Source: CAYYFX01 sp964471155
Lineage (GTDB): Bacteria > ARS69
Reading direction: 5' to 3'
Assembly (NCBI GenBank): GCA_964471155.1
Contig: CAYYFX010000007.1
Location: forward strand, 1-64,000
Length of the DNA: 64,000 nt
The position numbers and the translations under genes are program-made. Shown in pieces: positions 25,892-36,065 of the stretch. The notes below the pieces were generated by a model. That model saw only the letters and a program-made list of their open reading frames with translations, did no database searches and was not told the origin of the DNA. Within the stretch, counting starts at the first letter, position 1; each line of letters starts with the position of its first letter.

Positions 25892-27990
25892 GCCACCTGC
25901 TCCCCGGGAGCCGCGATGCGCGAGAGGTCCGCGACATCGCCGATGCGGTCCACGATCCGGCCGAGCAGGCGCAGGCGGTTCGTGCGCACCGCCTCGTCCT
26001 CCGCCATCACCAGGACGCCGTCGAAGAACGCGTCGATGGGCGCGCGCAGCGTGGCCAGGTCCGCCAGCGCCTCGCGGTACCGGTGCGACGCCTCGGCCTC
26101 CGCCACGCGCCGGTCCACCGCCACGAACGCCTCCAGCAGCGCGCGCTCCGCCGGCTCCTTCGCCAGCTCCGCCGACGGCGCGCCCCCGGCGGAGGCCTTC
26201 TTCAGGATGTTCTTCGCGCGCTTGAAGCCCGCGGCCAGCGCCTCGAAGTCGTCCCGCTTCGCCGAGCGCAGCCACGCCAGCGCCTCGCACCGCGCGTGCG
26301 CGTCCACGGGGTGCGCGCCGGCCGCGCCCACCACGGCGGCCACGACGTCCGCGTCGAAGCCGCCCTCGTCCGCGAGGTGCCCGGCGAGGCGGTCGCGCAC
26401 GAAGGCCGCCGACTCCGCCACGAGCGCCTCCGCGTCCGCCAGCCTCGCGCCGTAGCCCGCGGCCGCCGTCCGCAGGAGGTCCTCCACCGCGAGCGGCATC
26501 CCGCGATCCAGCAGGATGCGGATCACGCCGAGCGCGCCCCGGCGCAGGCCGAACGGGTCCTTCGACCCCGTGGGCTTCATCCCGGCGGCCCACACGCCCA
26601 CGAGCGTGTCCACGCGGTCCGCGACGGCCAGGTACGCGCCGGCCGCCGTGCGCGGCAGCGCATCCCCCGCGAAGCGCGGGCGGTACTGCTCCTCCAGCGC
26701 CGCGGCGACCGCGTCGTCCTCGCCGTTGCGCCGCGCGTACTCGCGGCCCATCACGCCCTGCAGCATGGCGAACTGCTTCCCGTCCTTGATCATCTCCGTG
26801 ACGAGATCCGCCTTCGCCAGCGCGGCGGCGCGCGCCGTCACGCGCTGCACGTCGGCCGCGTCGTTCCGCGCCAGATCCGCCGCGAGCGCCTCGATCCGGC
26901 GCGTCTTGTCCAGGAGCGAACCGTACCCCTCCAGCCACACGACGTTCCCGAGCCGCGGCGCCTTCTGCTCCAGCGTGGTCTTCAGGTCCTCGTTCCAGTA
27001 GAAGCGCGCGTCGTCCAGCCGCGCGCGCAGCACGCGCCGGTTGCCGTTGCGCACGGCGTCCACCGCGTCCGGCGACGAGTTCGCCACGCACAGGAAGCGC
27101 GGCAGGAGCGCGCCGTCGCCGTCCGTCAGCGCGAAGTACCGCTGGTGCTCGCGCATCGCCGTGGTGATGACCGGGGCGGGCAGCTCCAGGAACTCGGCAT
27201 CGAAGCCCGCGTGGAACACCGACGGCGTCTCCACGAGGTACGACACCTCCTCCACCAGCTCCGGATCCGGCACGAGCGTCCCGCCGGCGTCCCTCGCCGC
27301 ATCCTGGAGCATGCGCTCGATGGCGGCCGCGCGGTCCGCCGCGCGCAGCAGGATCCTCCCCGCGGCGAGCGCGCGGTCGTAGTCCGCCGCGCTCGCCACC
27401 TCGAACGGCCCCTTCGCGAGGATGCGATGCCCCCAGGTGACGCGGCCCGTGGCCACGCCCTCGATCGCGAAGGGGATCACCTCGTCCCCGAACAGCGCGA
27501 GCAGCCAGCGGATGGGCCGCGCGAAGCGCACGCGCTCCGGGCCCCAGCGCATCGTCTTCGGGAAGTTCAGCGCGGTCGTCATGGCGGGAAGCGCACCGGC
27601 GAGCAGTTCCACGGTGGGCCGCCCCGTCACCTTCACGGTGGCGCCCACGTACGGGCCGCGTTCGGTGTCCACCTGCCGCAGGTCGGACACGGTCAGCCCG
27701 CGTCCCCTCGCGAACCCCTCCGCCGCCTTCGTGGGCGTGCCGTCGGGCGCGAACGCGGCCTTCCACGGCGGGCCGAGTACGTCCTCGGTGCGATCCGCCT
27801 GCCGCTCCTCGATCCCGGTGACCCGCAGGACGAGCCGCCGCGGCGTGGCGTGCGTCTCGATGGACGCCGGCGAGAGCGCGGCGCCCGCGAGGAACGCGCG
27901 CGCCGCCTCCTCGAGCTGCCGCGCGGCCGGCGGCAGGTACGACGCGGGGATCTCCTCCGTGCCGATCTCGTAGACCAGGTCGCGCTTCAC
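25888..27990 (-). CDS. glyS: Glycyl-tRNA synthetase beta subunit
   Basis: 700 residues, the usual length for bacterial GlyS. It opens with KRDLVYEIGTEEIPASYLPP, the classical GlyS N-terminal signature. It continues with TPRRLVLRVTGI, a central HD-like region, RFLCVANSSPD, and VWAAGMKPTGSKDPFGLRR near residue 480, before the C-terminal anticodon-binding DALR-type helices. It forms the alpha2-beta2 enzyme with GlyQ to charge tRNA-Gly. The GTG at 27990 overlaps the stop of the small acetyltransferase gene as GTGA; translation from further upstream would add a non-conserved leader. Confidence 0.96.
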   Translation of the reverse strand: MKRDLVYEIGTEEIPASYLPPAARQLEEAARAFLAGAALSPASIETHATPRRLVLRVTGIEERQADRTEDVLGPPWKAAFAPDGTPTKAAEGFARGRGLTVSDLRQVDTERGPYVGATVKVTGRPTVELLAGALPAMTTALNFPKTMRWGPERVRFARPIRWLLALFGDEVIPFAIEGVATGRVTWGHRILAKGPFEVASAADYDRALAAGRILLRAADRAAAIERMLQDAARDAGGTLVPDPELVEEVSYLVETPSVFHAGFDAEFLELPAPVITTAMREHQRYFALTDGDGALLPRFLCVANSSPDAVDAVRNGNRRVLRARLDDARFYWNEDLKTTLEQKAPRLGNVVWLEGYGSLLDKTRRIEALAADLARNDAADVQRVTARAAALAKADLVTEMIKDGKQFAMLQGVMGREYARRNGEDDAVAAALEEQYRPRFAGDALPRTAAGAYLAVADRVDTLVGVWAAGMKPTGSKDPFGLRRGALGVIRILLDRGMPLAVEDLLRTAAAGYGARLADAEALVAESAAFVRDRLAGHLADEGGFDADVVAAVVGAAGAHPVDAHARCEALAWLRSAKRDDFEALAAGFKRAKNILKKASAGGAPSAELAKEPAERALLEAFVAVDRRVAEAEASHRYREALADLATLRAPIDAFFDGVLVMAEDEAVRTNRLRLLGRIVDRIGDVADLSRIAAPGEQVA

Positions 27991-28250
27991 TTCCGCTCCT
28001 TCGCCAGGTGCTCCCGCACGTACCAGCACGACGCGGTGACGGTCCGCTTCCCCGCGCGCGCCCAGGCGAGCGCCGCGTCCACGACGACCGCCGCGAGCCC
28101 GCGCCCGCGCAGGGCGGGGGGCGTGTACGTGTGGTTGAAGTCGACCGAGCCGTCCGCGCCGAGCGCGTAGTCCGCCACGACCTCCTGCCCGTCCACGGTC
28201 AGCACGAAGCGGCTCCCCGCCTCGTCATGCACGACGTCCGCGGCACGCAC
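27987..28250 (-). CDS. Small GNAT-type N-acetyltransferase between glyQ and glyS
   Basis: 87 residues with GTG start one base after the glyQ stop. The sequence FNHTYTPPALRGRGLAAVVV (residues ~38-57) is the acetyl-CoA-binding signature of the short YjdJ-like GNAT family (Acetyltransf_CG type). The final VTASCWYVREHL also matches that family, where Cys/Trp/Tyr near the end are typical. The substrate is unknown. It is enclosed between the two subunits of glycyl-tRNA synthetase and coupled to both by start/stop contact, an unusual placement. Confidence 0.85.
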   Translation of the reverse strand: MRAADVVHDEAGSRFVLTVDGQEVVADYALGADGSVDFNHTYTPPALRGRGLAAVVVDAALAWARAGKRTVTASCWYVREHLAKERK

Positions 28251-28251
28251 G

Positions 28252-29172
<921 letters not shown>

Positions 29173-29222
29173 GGGTGGTCGTCTCCCGGGTCCGGCACGG
29201 AGATCGGGACGAGGAACCCGGG

Positions 29223-29251
29223 AGTATAGCCGAAGGACGAGAGACGCTCCA
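29223..29251 (-). promoter_or_regulatory. Candidate promoter for glyQ
   Basis: Minus-strand -10 TATACT (29223-29228, 5/6) with a weak -35 TGGAGC (29246-29251, 3/6) at a 17-base spacing. It lies in the 275-base divergent gap between glyQ and the DUF368 gene, which otherwise shows no gene or conserved structure that I can see. Confidence 0.4.
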
Positions 29252-29447
29252 TCAGCCCCGGTGGCAGCGCGCCGGATGCCCGGCGAGGACAAGCACCCAG
29301 CCGGCCGCGGCCCGCGAGCAGCCCCGCCGCGACCGCGCCACGCCGCCGGAGCTCGCGAGGCGATGCGCGCAAGCCCGCCGGTCCTTGCCGATGGCCGCTC
29401 CTTCGTCGAGACTCGGGAGTCGCGTCACCCCGGAGAGAGGAGCACTG

Positions 29448-30509
29448 ATGACCCGCGAACCCGCTCGAGCGTCCGCAACCTCCGCCGCTCCGTCGGCCCG
29501 GGAGCTCGGCGGGTTGATCCTCCGCGGGGCGTTCGGGGGAGCGCTCATGGGACTGGCCAACCTGGTTCCCGGCATCAGCGGGGGAACGATGCTCCTCGCG
29601 GCCGGCATCTACCCGCGCTTCATCGGGGCCATCGCCGAGATCACGACCCTTCGCCCGCGGCCGACCTCGCTCGCCGTGCTCGGCAGCGTGGGCGCCGCCG
29701 CCGGGCTGGCCATCCTGCTGCTCGCGGGCACCGTGAAGACGCTCGTGGTCGACCATCGCTGGGTCATGTACAGCCTGTTCATCGGCCTCACGCTGGGGGG
29801 CCTGCCCATCGTCTGGCGCCTGGCGCGGCCCGCCCGCCCCGCGCTCTGGGTCGCGGCACTGGCGGGTTTCGTGGGCATGGCCGCGCTGGCGCTCGCCCAG
29901 GCCCACGGCGCGGAGGCACGCGAGGGCTCCGGCGGCTTCGCCGCGCTGTTCGTGGCGGGGCTCGCCGGGGCAAGCGCGATGATCCTCCCCGGCGTGAGCG
30001 GCGGGTATCTCCTCCTCGTGCTGGGGCAGTACGTGCCCATCCTCGCGGCCGTGGATCGGTTCAAGCAGGCGCTGGGACATGGCGATCCGCGGCTCGCGCT
30101 CGATCCCGCGCAGCACGTCCTGCTGCCGGTCGGTCTCGGGGTGATCGCCGGGATCGTCGCCGTGAGCCACCTGCTGCGCTGGCTGCTGTCGCGCTTCGAG
30201 AAGGCGACCCTGGGGTTCCTGATCGGGCTGCTGGCGGGAGCCGTCGTGGGACTCTGGCCGTTCCAACGGACCGTGCCGCCGGTGATCGGGGAAACGATCC
30301 TCGGGGGGCAGCGCGTCACGGCCGAAATCCTGGCCGGCCTCGAGCCCGAGGACTACCCCACCGCTCACTTCTCGCCCGGAGTACCCCAGGTGCTGGGAGC
30401 GATCGGGCTGATCGCCCTGGGCATCGCGATCACCTCGACGGTCGCGCGCATCGGCCGGAGCCCCGAGGGACGCACGGGCCGGAAGGGGAGCGCGGGCGGT
30501 CCTGCCTGA
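29448..30509 (+). CDS. DUF368 polyprenyl-phosphate transporter family protein (PopT-like)
   Basis: 353 residues, eight or more membrane helices. The family signature is doubled, as expected for an inverted-repeat transporter: GALMGLANLVPGISGGTMLL (residues ~32-51) and GASAMILPGVSGGYLLLVLG (~182-201). DUF368 proteins (PopT) have been identified as undecaprenyl-phosphate recycling transporters alongside the DedA member UptA. The gene would therefore return carrier lipid to the inner face of the membrane after glycan assembly, which fits the nearby GT2/GT-C block. The ATG follows GAGAGAGGAG at good spacing. It is transcribed divergently from glyQ. Confidence 0.9.
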   Translation: MTREPARASATSAAPSARELGGLILRGAFGGALMGLANLVPGISGGTMLLAAGIYPRFIGAIAEITTLRPRPTSLAVLGSVGAAAGLAILLLAGTVKTLVVDHRWVMYSLFIGLTLGGLPIVWRLARPARPALWVAALAGFVGMAALALAQAHGAEAREGSGGFAALFVAGLAGASAMILPGVSGGYLLLVLGQYVPILAAVDRFKQALGHGDPRLALDPAQHVLLPVGLGVIAGIVAVSHLLRWLLSRFEKATLGFLIGLLAGAVVGLWPFQRTVPPVIGETILGGQRVTAEILAGLEPEDYPTAHFSPGVPQVLGAIGLIALGIAITSTVARIGRSPEGRTGRKGSAGGPA

Positions 30510-30594
30510 ACAGTTGTGGTTCGGTGACGCCGCTCGACGCCACGCAAGACGGGATCGACGCCGCCACCGCGCCGACGAGCGCCGACGCACGTCC

Positions 30595-30624
30595 TTGAAC
30601 CCGTGCACGGTCCCGCCGTATGCT
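30595..30624 (+). promoter_or_regulatory. Candidate promoter for LVIVD propeller gene
   Basis: Plus-strand TTGAAC (30595-30600, 4/6) and TATGCT (30619-30624, 4/6) separated by 18 bases, about 35 bases before the GTG start at 30659 and just upstream of its GGAGG ribosome binding site. Confidence 0.4.
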
Positions 30625-30658
30625 GGAGTCTCGCTCGCCCGCGTGAACGGAGGTTGCA

Positions 30659-32854
30659 GTGTCCGGCCCGGCCCGGCGCCCGACGGGCGGTCTGTTCGCG
30701 GCCATGGCCTTCGCCGCGGCGGGCCCGGTCGCGGCGAGCGATTGCATCGACTACTCCGAGTGGATCCACTCCGCCGCGCGCGTGGCCACGCCCGGGAGGG
30801 CGCTGGCCGTCGCCCTCGACGGCAATCTCCTGGCCGTGGCCTGCGGCGAGGCGGGGCTGCTCCTGGTCGACGTCCGAGACCCGCTGAATCCCGTCCCCGA
30901 GACACCGATCGCGCTCCCCGGCTTCGCGCGCGACGTTGTATTGCAGGACGGGAAGGCGTTCGTCGCCTCGCGGGCCGCCGGCCTGCACGTCGTCGACGTC
31001 TCCTCGCGAACGGTCCGCGGGATCGACACGCCGGGTCTCGCGACGGCCGTCGCGCTGGACTCGGGGTACGCGTTCGTCGCGGACAACGAGTCCGGCCTGG
31101 CCGTCGTGGACGTGCGCGATCCCGACGCGGGCGTCCTGGTCGCGTCCGTCGACGTGCCGGCTCCCGCCACCGGCGTCGCGGTCCGGGGCGCATGGGCCTA
31201 CGTCACCGGCCTCGGCGCGGGTGTCTTCGTCTTCGACGTCTCCGACCCGACCGCGCCGGCGCCGGCTCTCGCGATCGACACGCCGGGTGCGGCGGAGGGC
31301 GTGGCCTGGATCGCGGACCGCGTCATCGTGGCGGACGGCGACAGCGGCGTCCGCCTCGTCGACGCGACATCGCCCGGCGCGCCCGCGGACCTCGGTTCCG
31401 TCGAGACGCCCGGCTACGCCTCCGCCGCCTCCTTGTCCGGCGATCTCGTCTGGATCGCGGACGGCCCGCAGGGCGTCCAGCTCGTCGACCTGACGGCGGC
31501 CACGCCGGTGCACGTGACCGACGTCGACACCCACGGGACGACGTCGGATCTCGTCGCGGCCGGGGGATACCTCTTCATCGCGGGAGGCCTCGCCGGGGTG
31601 GAGATCGTCGACGTCGACCCCGCGTGTCCGGCGCCGCTCGGGACGCGCGTCGCGCAGCCGGCTCGCGTGACGCGCGTCGCGGCCCGGGACGGTCTCCTGT
31701 ACGCGACGCAGCGCTTCTGGCCGACCCTCGTCGTGCTCGATGTGACCGATCCGCTCGCCCCCATCGAGCGCGGCTCCGTCCTCCTGACGAGCCGGGGGAC
31801 CACCATGTGCCTCACGCTGGACGGCCCCCTCGCGTGGGTCGGCAACTCGTCGCGGATGCTGCACGTCGCCGACGTCTCCGATCCCGACGAACCGCGACAC
31901 CTGGCGACCGTCGGCACCTCCGGCCAAGTCTCGGACGTCGCGGTCGCGGGTCCCTGGGCCTTCGCGGCGACGTACGGCACCGGCGGACAGCTCGAGGTGC
32001 TGGACGCCACCGATCCCTCGGCTCCCGATCCCCTCGCGCCCGTGCCGATGCCGGACCGCGCGCGCGGCGTGCTGGTCCTGGGTTCCTGGGCCTACGTCGC
32101 CGTCGGCGCCGGCGGCCTGGTGCCCGTGGACGTGGCCGACCCCGCCGCACCCGTCGTGCATCCGGCGCTCCCGCTGCCGGCGTGGAGCGGCGAGATGGCC
32201 GCCCGCGACCCGTACGTCTACGTCGCCGGCGGCGAGGCGGGCATCCACGTGGTCGACGTGCGCGAGCCGTCCGCGCCCGTGCACCTCCGGACGGTCGACA
32301 CGCCCGGGGACGCCCGGCGGCCGCTGTTCGTCCGGGGACGCCTCTATGTCGCGGACGGGACCGCGGGGGTGATCGTCTTCGACGCATCCTCTCCGGACGG
32401 GCCCCGCCTGATCGGGTCCGTGAACACCCCGGGCGTGACGGAGGACGTCGCGGAGACGCGCGGGACGTTGTGGATGACGGCGTGGGACGCCCTGCAGGGC
32501 GCCCCGGCGCAGTGCGCGCGGTACGACCTGCGGGACGCGCGGGCGCCCGACGCGCCGGCGTCGGATCGCGGCGCGAGCGACTGGGTGCTCGAGTCGGTCG
32601 GCCCGAATCCGGCACGCCACACCGTCCGCACCCGCATCGTCGTCGCCCGGGAGACGGACCTGGTCGCCGGGATCTACGACATCGCGGGCCGGCTGGTCCG
32701 CGAGTTGCATCGCGGCCCGGAACCCCCGGGGCGCATCTCGCTCGTCTGGGACGCCCGCGACCGGGACGGACGCACGGTCGCGCCGGGCGTGTACTTCCTC
32801 GACGTGCGATCGGCGTCCGCCGCGCGGCGCGGCAAGATCGTGATCGTCCGTTGA
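30659..32854 (+). CDS. LVIVD-repeat beta-propeller protein with FlgD/T9SS-like C-terminal domain
   Basis: 731 residues from GTG 30659 (GGAGG with a 6-base spacer). The N-terminus has a signal peptide ending about residue 27 (AAAGPVAAS). From residue ~40 to 600 there are about a dozen LVIVD-type repeats of ~40 residues: LLLVDVRDPLNPV, LAVVDVRDPDAGV, VFVFDVSDPTAPA, VEIVDVDPACPAP, IHVVDVREPSAPV, each with nearby (Y/A)(A/V)FVA/DG strands. The last ~85 residues form a FlgD/T9SS-type domain: SVGPNPARHTVRTRI, GIYDIAGRLVRELHRG, WDARDRDGRTVAPGVYFLDV, KIVIVR. It is probably a surface propeller. It shares a 14-base gap and orientation with the beta-helix gene and is likely in one operon with it. Confidence 0.85.
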   Translation: MSGPARRPTGGLFAAMAFAAAGPVAASDCIDYSEWIHSAARVATPGRALAVALDGNLLAVACGEAGLLLVDVRDPLNPVPETPIALPGFARDVVLQDGKAFVASRAAGLHVVDVSSRTVRGIDTPGLATAVALDSGYAFVADNESGLAVVDVRDPDAGVLVASVDVPAPATGVAVRGAWAYVTGLGAGVFVFDVSDPTAPAPALAIDTPGAAEGVAWIADRVIVADGDSGVRLVDATSPGAPADLGSVETPGYASAASLSGDLVWIADGPQGVQLVDLTAATPVHVTDVDTHGTTSDLVAAGGYLFIAGGLAGVEIVDVDPACPAPLGTRVAQPARVTRVAARDGLLYATQRFWPTLVVLDVTDPLAPIERGSVLLTSRGTTMCLTLDGPLAWVGNSSRMLHVADVSDPDEPRHLATVGTSGQVSDVAVAGPWAFAATYGTGGQLEVLDATDPSAPDPLAPVPMPDRARGVLVLGSWAYVAVGAGGLVPVDVADPAAPVVHPALPLPAWSGEMAARDPYVYVAGGEAGIHVVDVREPSAPVHLRTVDTPGDARRPLFVRGRLYVADGTAGVIVFDASSPDGPRLIGSVNTPGVTEDVAETRGTLWMTAWDALQGAPAQCARYDLRDARAPDAPASDRGASDWVLESVGPNPARHTVRTRIVVARETDLVAGIYDIAGRLVRELHRGPEPPGRISLVWDARDRDGRTVAPGVYFLDVRSASAARRGKIVIVR

Positions 32855-32868
32855 GAGGAGGGAGCGGC

Positions 32869-34095
32869 GTGAACCCGAGCATGCACCGCGCACCCCGGAT
32901 CCTGGCCGCCTCCGTCGTGACGGCGGTCCTGCTGACGTCCGGGCCCGCGGCGGGTCGAACCTGGCTGGTCCTCCCCGGCGGCGGCGGCGACGCGCCGACG
33001 ATCAACGCCGCCGTGGACTCCACCGCGCCCGGCGACACGATCCTCGTCGGGCCCGGAACGCACGCGGAGCAGGTGAGCCTCTACGGCTCCACGAACCTCG
33101 TGCTCCGCGGCGAGCGCGCCGCCACGACGACGATCGACGCGGGCGGGATCGGCTACGCCGTCAGCGGCTCGGTCCTCGGCGCGATCACGATCGAGGGACT
33201 GCGCCTGACCGGCGCCGTGAGCTCCTACGGCTACGGCGGCGGCGCCGTCGCGATCTCCTCGAGCGACGTATCGATCCGGGAGTGCATCCTGGAGGACTGC
33301 GACTCGTTCTCCGCGATCGACGATCGCCTGGAGATCGTCGACTCCGAGATCCGCCACACGGACGGCATCCGCTTCGGGGGCACGGAGCTGCGGGTCGCGA
33401 ACTGCACGTTCGAGGAGAACGGGGCCGTCGCGGTGCAGATCTGGTGGCAGGGTCTGTGGCCGGTGCCGGCGACGACCGCGATCATCGAGGGCAGCGTGTT
33501 CCGCTCCAACGGGTACTCGTGGCAGGACTACGCCGCCGTGATCGGCTTCGAGCCGTGGGACGCCCCCCTGGATCTGCGCGTGACGGGGAACCTGTTCCTG
33601 GACAACGCCTGCGCAGGCGTCGGGGCGTCGTACGTCGGGGTCACGAGGCCCGCGGTCCGCCGGGATCTCCGCGACATCGTCATCGCGATCGTGGGGAACA
33701 CGTTCGTCCGGCAGCGGCATTACTCCCTCGGCCTGCCGTACGGGTACGACGAGCTGCCCTCGGGGACCCGGATCGAACGGAACGTGTTCACGGGCGCGCC
33801 GCGGGGACTCACGCTCAGCGGTCCCTGGGAGACGCAGGTCGTGGCGTGCAACCTGTCCTGGAACAACGGGATGAACTGGGCGGAGTTCCCCGATCCCACC
33901 GGGATCGACGGGAACCTCTCGCAGCCGCCGAAGTACTGCGCCCCCGACGCGGGGAACTTCACGTTGGCCGAGAACTCGCCGTGCCTGCCGGCCAACAACG
34001 AGTGCGGGCTCCCGATCGGCGCATTCGGCGTCGGGTGCGGGCCGATCTCCGTGACCCCGACCACGTGGGGGAGGCTCAAGGCGGCCTACCGATAG
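32869..34095 (+). CDS. Exported right-handed parallel beta-helix protein
   Basis: 408 residues from GTG 32869, which has AGGAGG seven bases upstream; an ATG at 32881 is possible. A signal peptide ends near residue 31 (TSGPAAG). The opening WLVLPGGGGDAPTINAAVDS and DTILVGPGTHAEQVSL is the standard cap of polydisperse/right-handed beta-helix proteins. Coils such as IRECILEDCDSFSAIDDRLE, VANCTFEENGAVAVQI and IERNVFTGAPRGL follow, and the end reads NSPCLPANNECGLPIGAFGV. After it comes a short tail, TPTTWGRLKAAYR, similar to the end of a decayed gene near 50.8 kb. A surface-exposed adhesion or polysaccharide-interacting role is inferred; no lyase catalytic residues can be assigned. Confidence 0.85.
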   Translation: MNPSMHRAPRILAASVVTAVLLTSGPAAGRTWLVLPGGGGDAPTINAAVDSTAPGDTILVGPGTHAEQVSLYGSTNLVLRGERAATTTIDAGGIGYAVSGSVLGAITIEGLRLTGAVSSYGYGGGAVAISSSDVSIRECILEDCDSFSAIDDRLEIVDSEIRHTDGIRFGGTELRVANCTFEENGAVAVQIWWQGLWPVPATTAIIEGSVFRSNGYSWQDYAAVIGFEPWDAPLDLRVTGNLFLDNACAGVGASYVGVTRPAVRRDLRDIVIAIVGNTFVRQRHYSLGLPYGYDELPSGTRIERNVFTGAPRGLTLSGPWETQVVACNLSWNNGMNWAEFPDPTGIDGNLSQPPKYCAPDAGNFTLAENSPCLPANNECGLPIGAFGVGCGPISVTPTTWGRLKAAYR

Positions 34096-34193
34096 GCCTC
34101 CGACCGCGTGCTTCGAGGGTCACCTGCGCCGGGGGAGTCCTGCCGGGCCAGGGCGAGCGCGCCGAGGGCGGCGGCTGCGATCGCGGGTCGCAT
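34086..34193 (-). CDS. Possible small exported peptide ORF (35 aa)
   Basis: An ATG at 34193 is preceded on the minus strand by GGAGGAGG with a 9-base gap. It opens a 35-codon frame, MRPAIAAAALGALALARQDS..., that looks like a short signal peptide and then runs 10 bases into the convergent beta-helix gene. It could be a truncated exported-protein start or chance. No homologue is recognised. Confidence 0.2.
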   Translation of the reverse strand: MRPAIAAAALGALALARQDSPGAGDPRSTRSEAYR

Positions 34194-34252
34194 GGGTCGG
34201 GTCCTCCTCCACCGGAAGACGCGACGGATCGACCGCGAAGGTGCCACCACCC

Positions 34253-34268
34253 CCGGGCACGCGCCCGG
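34253..34268 (-). terminator. Hairpin after the anti-sigma candidate gene
   Basis: A perfect 6-bp stem (CCGGGC/GCCCGG) with a 4-base loop starts 3 bases after the stop codon at 34271. No T-run follows, so it may be a Rho-assisted or processing hairpin rather than a full intrinsic terminator. Confidence 0.35.
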
Positions 34269-34270
34269 TC

Positions 34271-35272
34271 TCAGTCCTGGACCGTGATCTTCCCGTCCCG
34301 CACGTCCACGCGCACGCCGATCCCGGCGCGGTCGAGCTGCGCCTGGATCTCGTCCCGCAGCGCGGCGTCGCTCATCCCGTCCACGTCCGGCACCTCGACC
34401 GTGGTGGACCGCCCGCTCTTCGTCAGGTCCAGCACCAGCCGCGCGGCCTCGCCGTCGCGCCGGACCTTGTGGATGCGGACCTCCGCGCGGTCGGCGTCGC
34501 CGGCGCCCAGTTCCTTGCCGTCCTTCGTGAGGACGATCGCCGGCATGGACTCCATCGCGTCCTCCGCACCCGGCGAGTCGGAGTGCCGCTCCACGCCGAT
34601 CTCCACCTTCGTCTCCCCGTCCGCCGCGGTCGACACGGAGACATCCGCCGCGTCGATCCCGGCAGCCGCGAGCGCGTCACGGATCTCGGTCTCGATCTGC
34701 GTGTCGGACTTCCCGTCCGTGGCGATGCGAACCACGCGATCCGCGGCATACGCCACCACCGTGCCGGACACGCGCTCCACGCGGGGCGCGACCTCCGCCC
34801 GCGCCGCGATGCCCGCGCCGCTCAGGGCGCCGGCCAGGGCCTCGGCGTTGCGACGCACCGCCGCGCCGTCCCGCGACGGCAGCCTGGCCGCCAGCCGGAA
34901 CGACATGCCCGCACCCCCGGCGTCCGCCTCCAGCCGCACGGCGTCCGCGCCCAGGATCGTCTTCATCTCGCGCGCGATCGCGGCGGCGCGCGCCGCGTCC
35001 ACGCCTTCCAGCGTCAGCATCACGTCGTGGCCCACCGTCTTGTCGAACGACACGGGCAGGCCGAAGGCGACGAACGCCCCCAGCGCCACCGCGGCCAGTG
35101 TGGAGAACAGCGGTCTCATCCAGGCACTCCCTGCGCGGCGTTCCGCGCGGCTGCGGGCGCGGTGCACGGTGCGGCCGATCGCCGGCAGGTCCGCGTCCGT
35201 CTCCTCGACGAGCGCCGCGAAGTCCCGCGCGATCCCCGGATCCGCCTCGTGTCCCGTCTTGGACTCGCTCAC
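34271..35272 (-). CDS. Single-pass membrane protein, likely anti-sigma factor
   Basis: 333 residues, GTG start one base after the sigma factor stop. Residues 1-50 are cytoplasmic and charged. One helix (LFSTLAAVALGAFVAFGLPV, ~55-74) spans the membrane, and ~260 residues lie outside. The outer part contains two related segments, TDGKSDTQIETEIRDALAAA and VDGMSDAALRDEIQAQLDRA, each followed by GI-x-V strands, and an earlier HDVMLTLEGVDAARAAAIAR, suggesting repeated small alpha/beta units. The gene order (ECF sigma, then a membrane protein with a short cytoplasmic N-terminus) is that of sigma/anti-sigma pairs, although no zinc-binding HxxxCxxC is present. The role is inferred from context. Confidence 0.65.
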   Translation of the reverse strand: MSESKTGHEADPGIARDFAALVEETDADLPAIGRTVHRARSRAERRAGSAWMRPLFSTLAAVALGAFVAFGLPVSFDKTVGHDVMLTLEGVDAARAAAIAREMKTILGADAVRLEADAGGAGMSFRLAARLPSRDGAAVRRNAEALAGALSGAGIAARAEVAPRVERVSGTVVAYAADRVVRIATDGKSDTQIETEIRDALAAAGIDAADVSVSTAADGETKVEIGVERHSDSPGAEDAMESMPAIVLTKDGKELGAGDADRAEVRIHKVRRDGEAARLVLDLTKSGRSTTVEVPDVDGMSDAALRDEIQAQLDRAGIGVRVDVRDGKITVQD

Positions 35273-35273
35273 G

Positions 35274-35906
35274 TCAGACCTCCTCGCCGGAAGCTCCGGG
35301 TCCGGTCGTCGCGGCCAGCCGGGGCATCCCCGGGGTGGCGCGCCCGGCCGTACCGCCGCGCGCCTCCGTCCCGGTTCCGTCCCCCGCCCATCCGCGACGG
35401 AGGTAATGGCGCCGCAGCCGGCCGCGCCCGCGCGAGAGTCGGGACTTCACGCAGGACACGGTCACCCCCTGCATCGCCGCGACCTCCTCCACGGAGAACC
35501 CCTGCACGTCGTGCAGCACGATCGCCTCGCGCTGCACCGCGGGGAGGCGCGCCAGGGCCTCGCGGGCCCGGAGCGCTCCCCACCGCGCGTCGTCCCCCGG
35601 TGCGGGCGGCGCGGCGGGCTCCCGTCCCGCCGCGACGGTCTCGCCGAGCGGAAGGAAGCGGCGCCAGAAGGCGCGGCGGCAGCGCGACCGGTGCACCGAG
35701 AGCAGGACGGCGAAGAACCACGAACGGAACCGCGTCTCGTCGCGCAGCGAATCGAGATGCGTCCAGGCGCGCAGCACGGCCTCCGAAAGGAGATCGTCCC
35801 CTTCCCCGGAGTCCCGCGTGAGCCGGCGTGCCACCCCGGCTGCCGCCCCGTGGATGGGCGCGAGCAGCGCGGTGAGCCGTTGCCATCGGTCCGCGTCTTC
35901 GGTCAT
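35274..35906 (-). CDS. ECF-type RNA polymerase sigma factor
   Basis: 210 residues from the ATG at 35906 (an in-frame TTG at 35981 gives a longer, non-conserved leader). Region 2 is visible as DDLLSEAVLRAWTHLDSLRD and FRSWFFAVLLSVHRSRCRR. Region 4 is LARLPAVQREAIVLHDVQGF, SVEEVAAMQGVTVSCVKSRL and SRGRGRLRRHY. Sigma1.1 and sigma3 are absent, as in ECF sigma factors. The C-terminal ~35 residues after RRHYLRRGWAG are Gly/Ala/Thr-rich and not conserved. It is coupled to the membrane protein downstream, which probably controls it. Confidence 0.9.
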   Translation of the reverse strand: MTEDADRWQRLTALLAPIHGAAAGVARRLTRDSGEGDDLLSEAVLRAWTHLDSLRDETRFRSWFFAVLLSVHRSRCRRAFWRRFLPLGETVAAGREPAAPPAPGDDARWGALRAREALARLPAVQREAIVLHDVQGFSVEEVAAMQGVTVSCVKSRLSRGRGRLRRHYLRRGWAGDGTGTEARGGTAGRATPGMPRLAATTGPGASGEEV

Positions 35907-36065
35907 CCCGCCTCGGGTCCGGCCGGCCATCCCGGCCTTCGGGAACGGAGACGCCCGTTCCGGGCGATCCGGTCGCAGCAAACCGCGGGAAGGGGGCCGC
36001 GCCGCGCGCGCGGCTCGACGTGCCGGACGGAATCGCGCCGGGTACGGCGGGCGCCGCGTTCCGCG

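Noticed and set aside
29173..29447. A T-box or other riboswitch upstream of glyQ
   Set aside because: No T-box bulge sequence or terminator/antiterminator pair is visible; only a promoter-like element is present.
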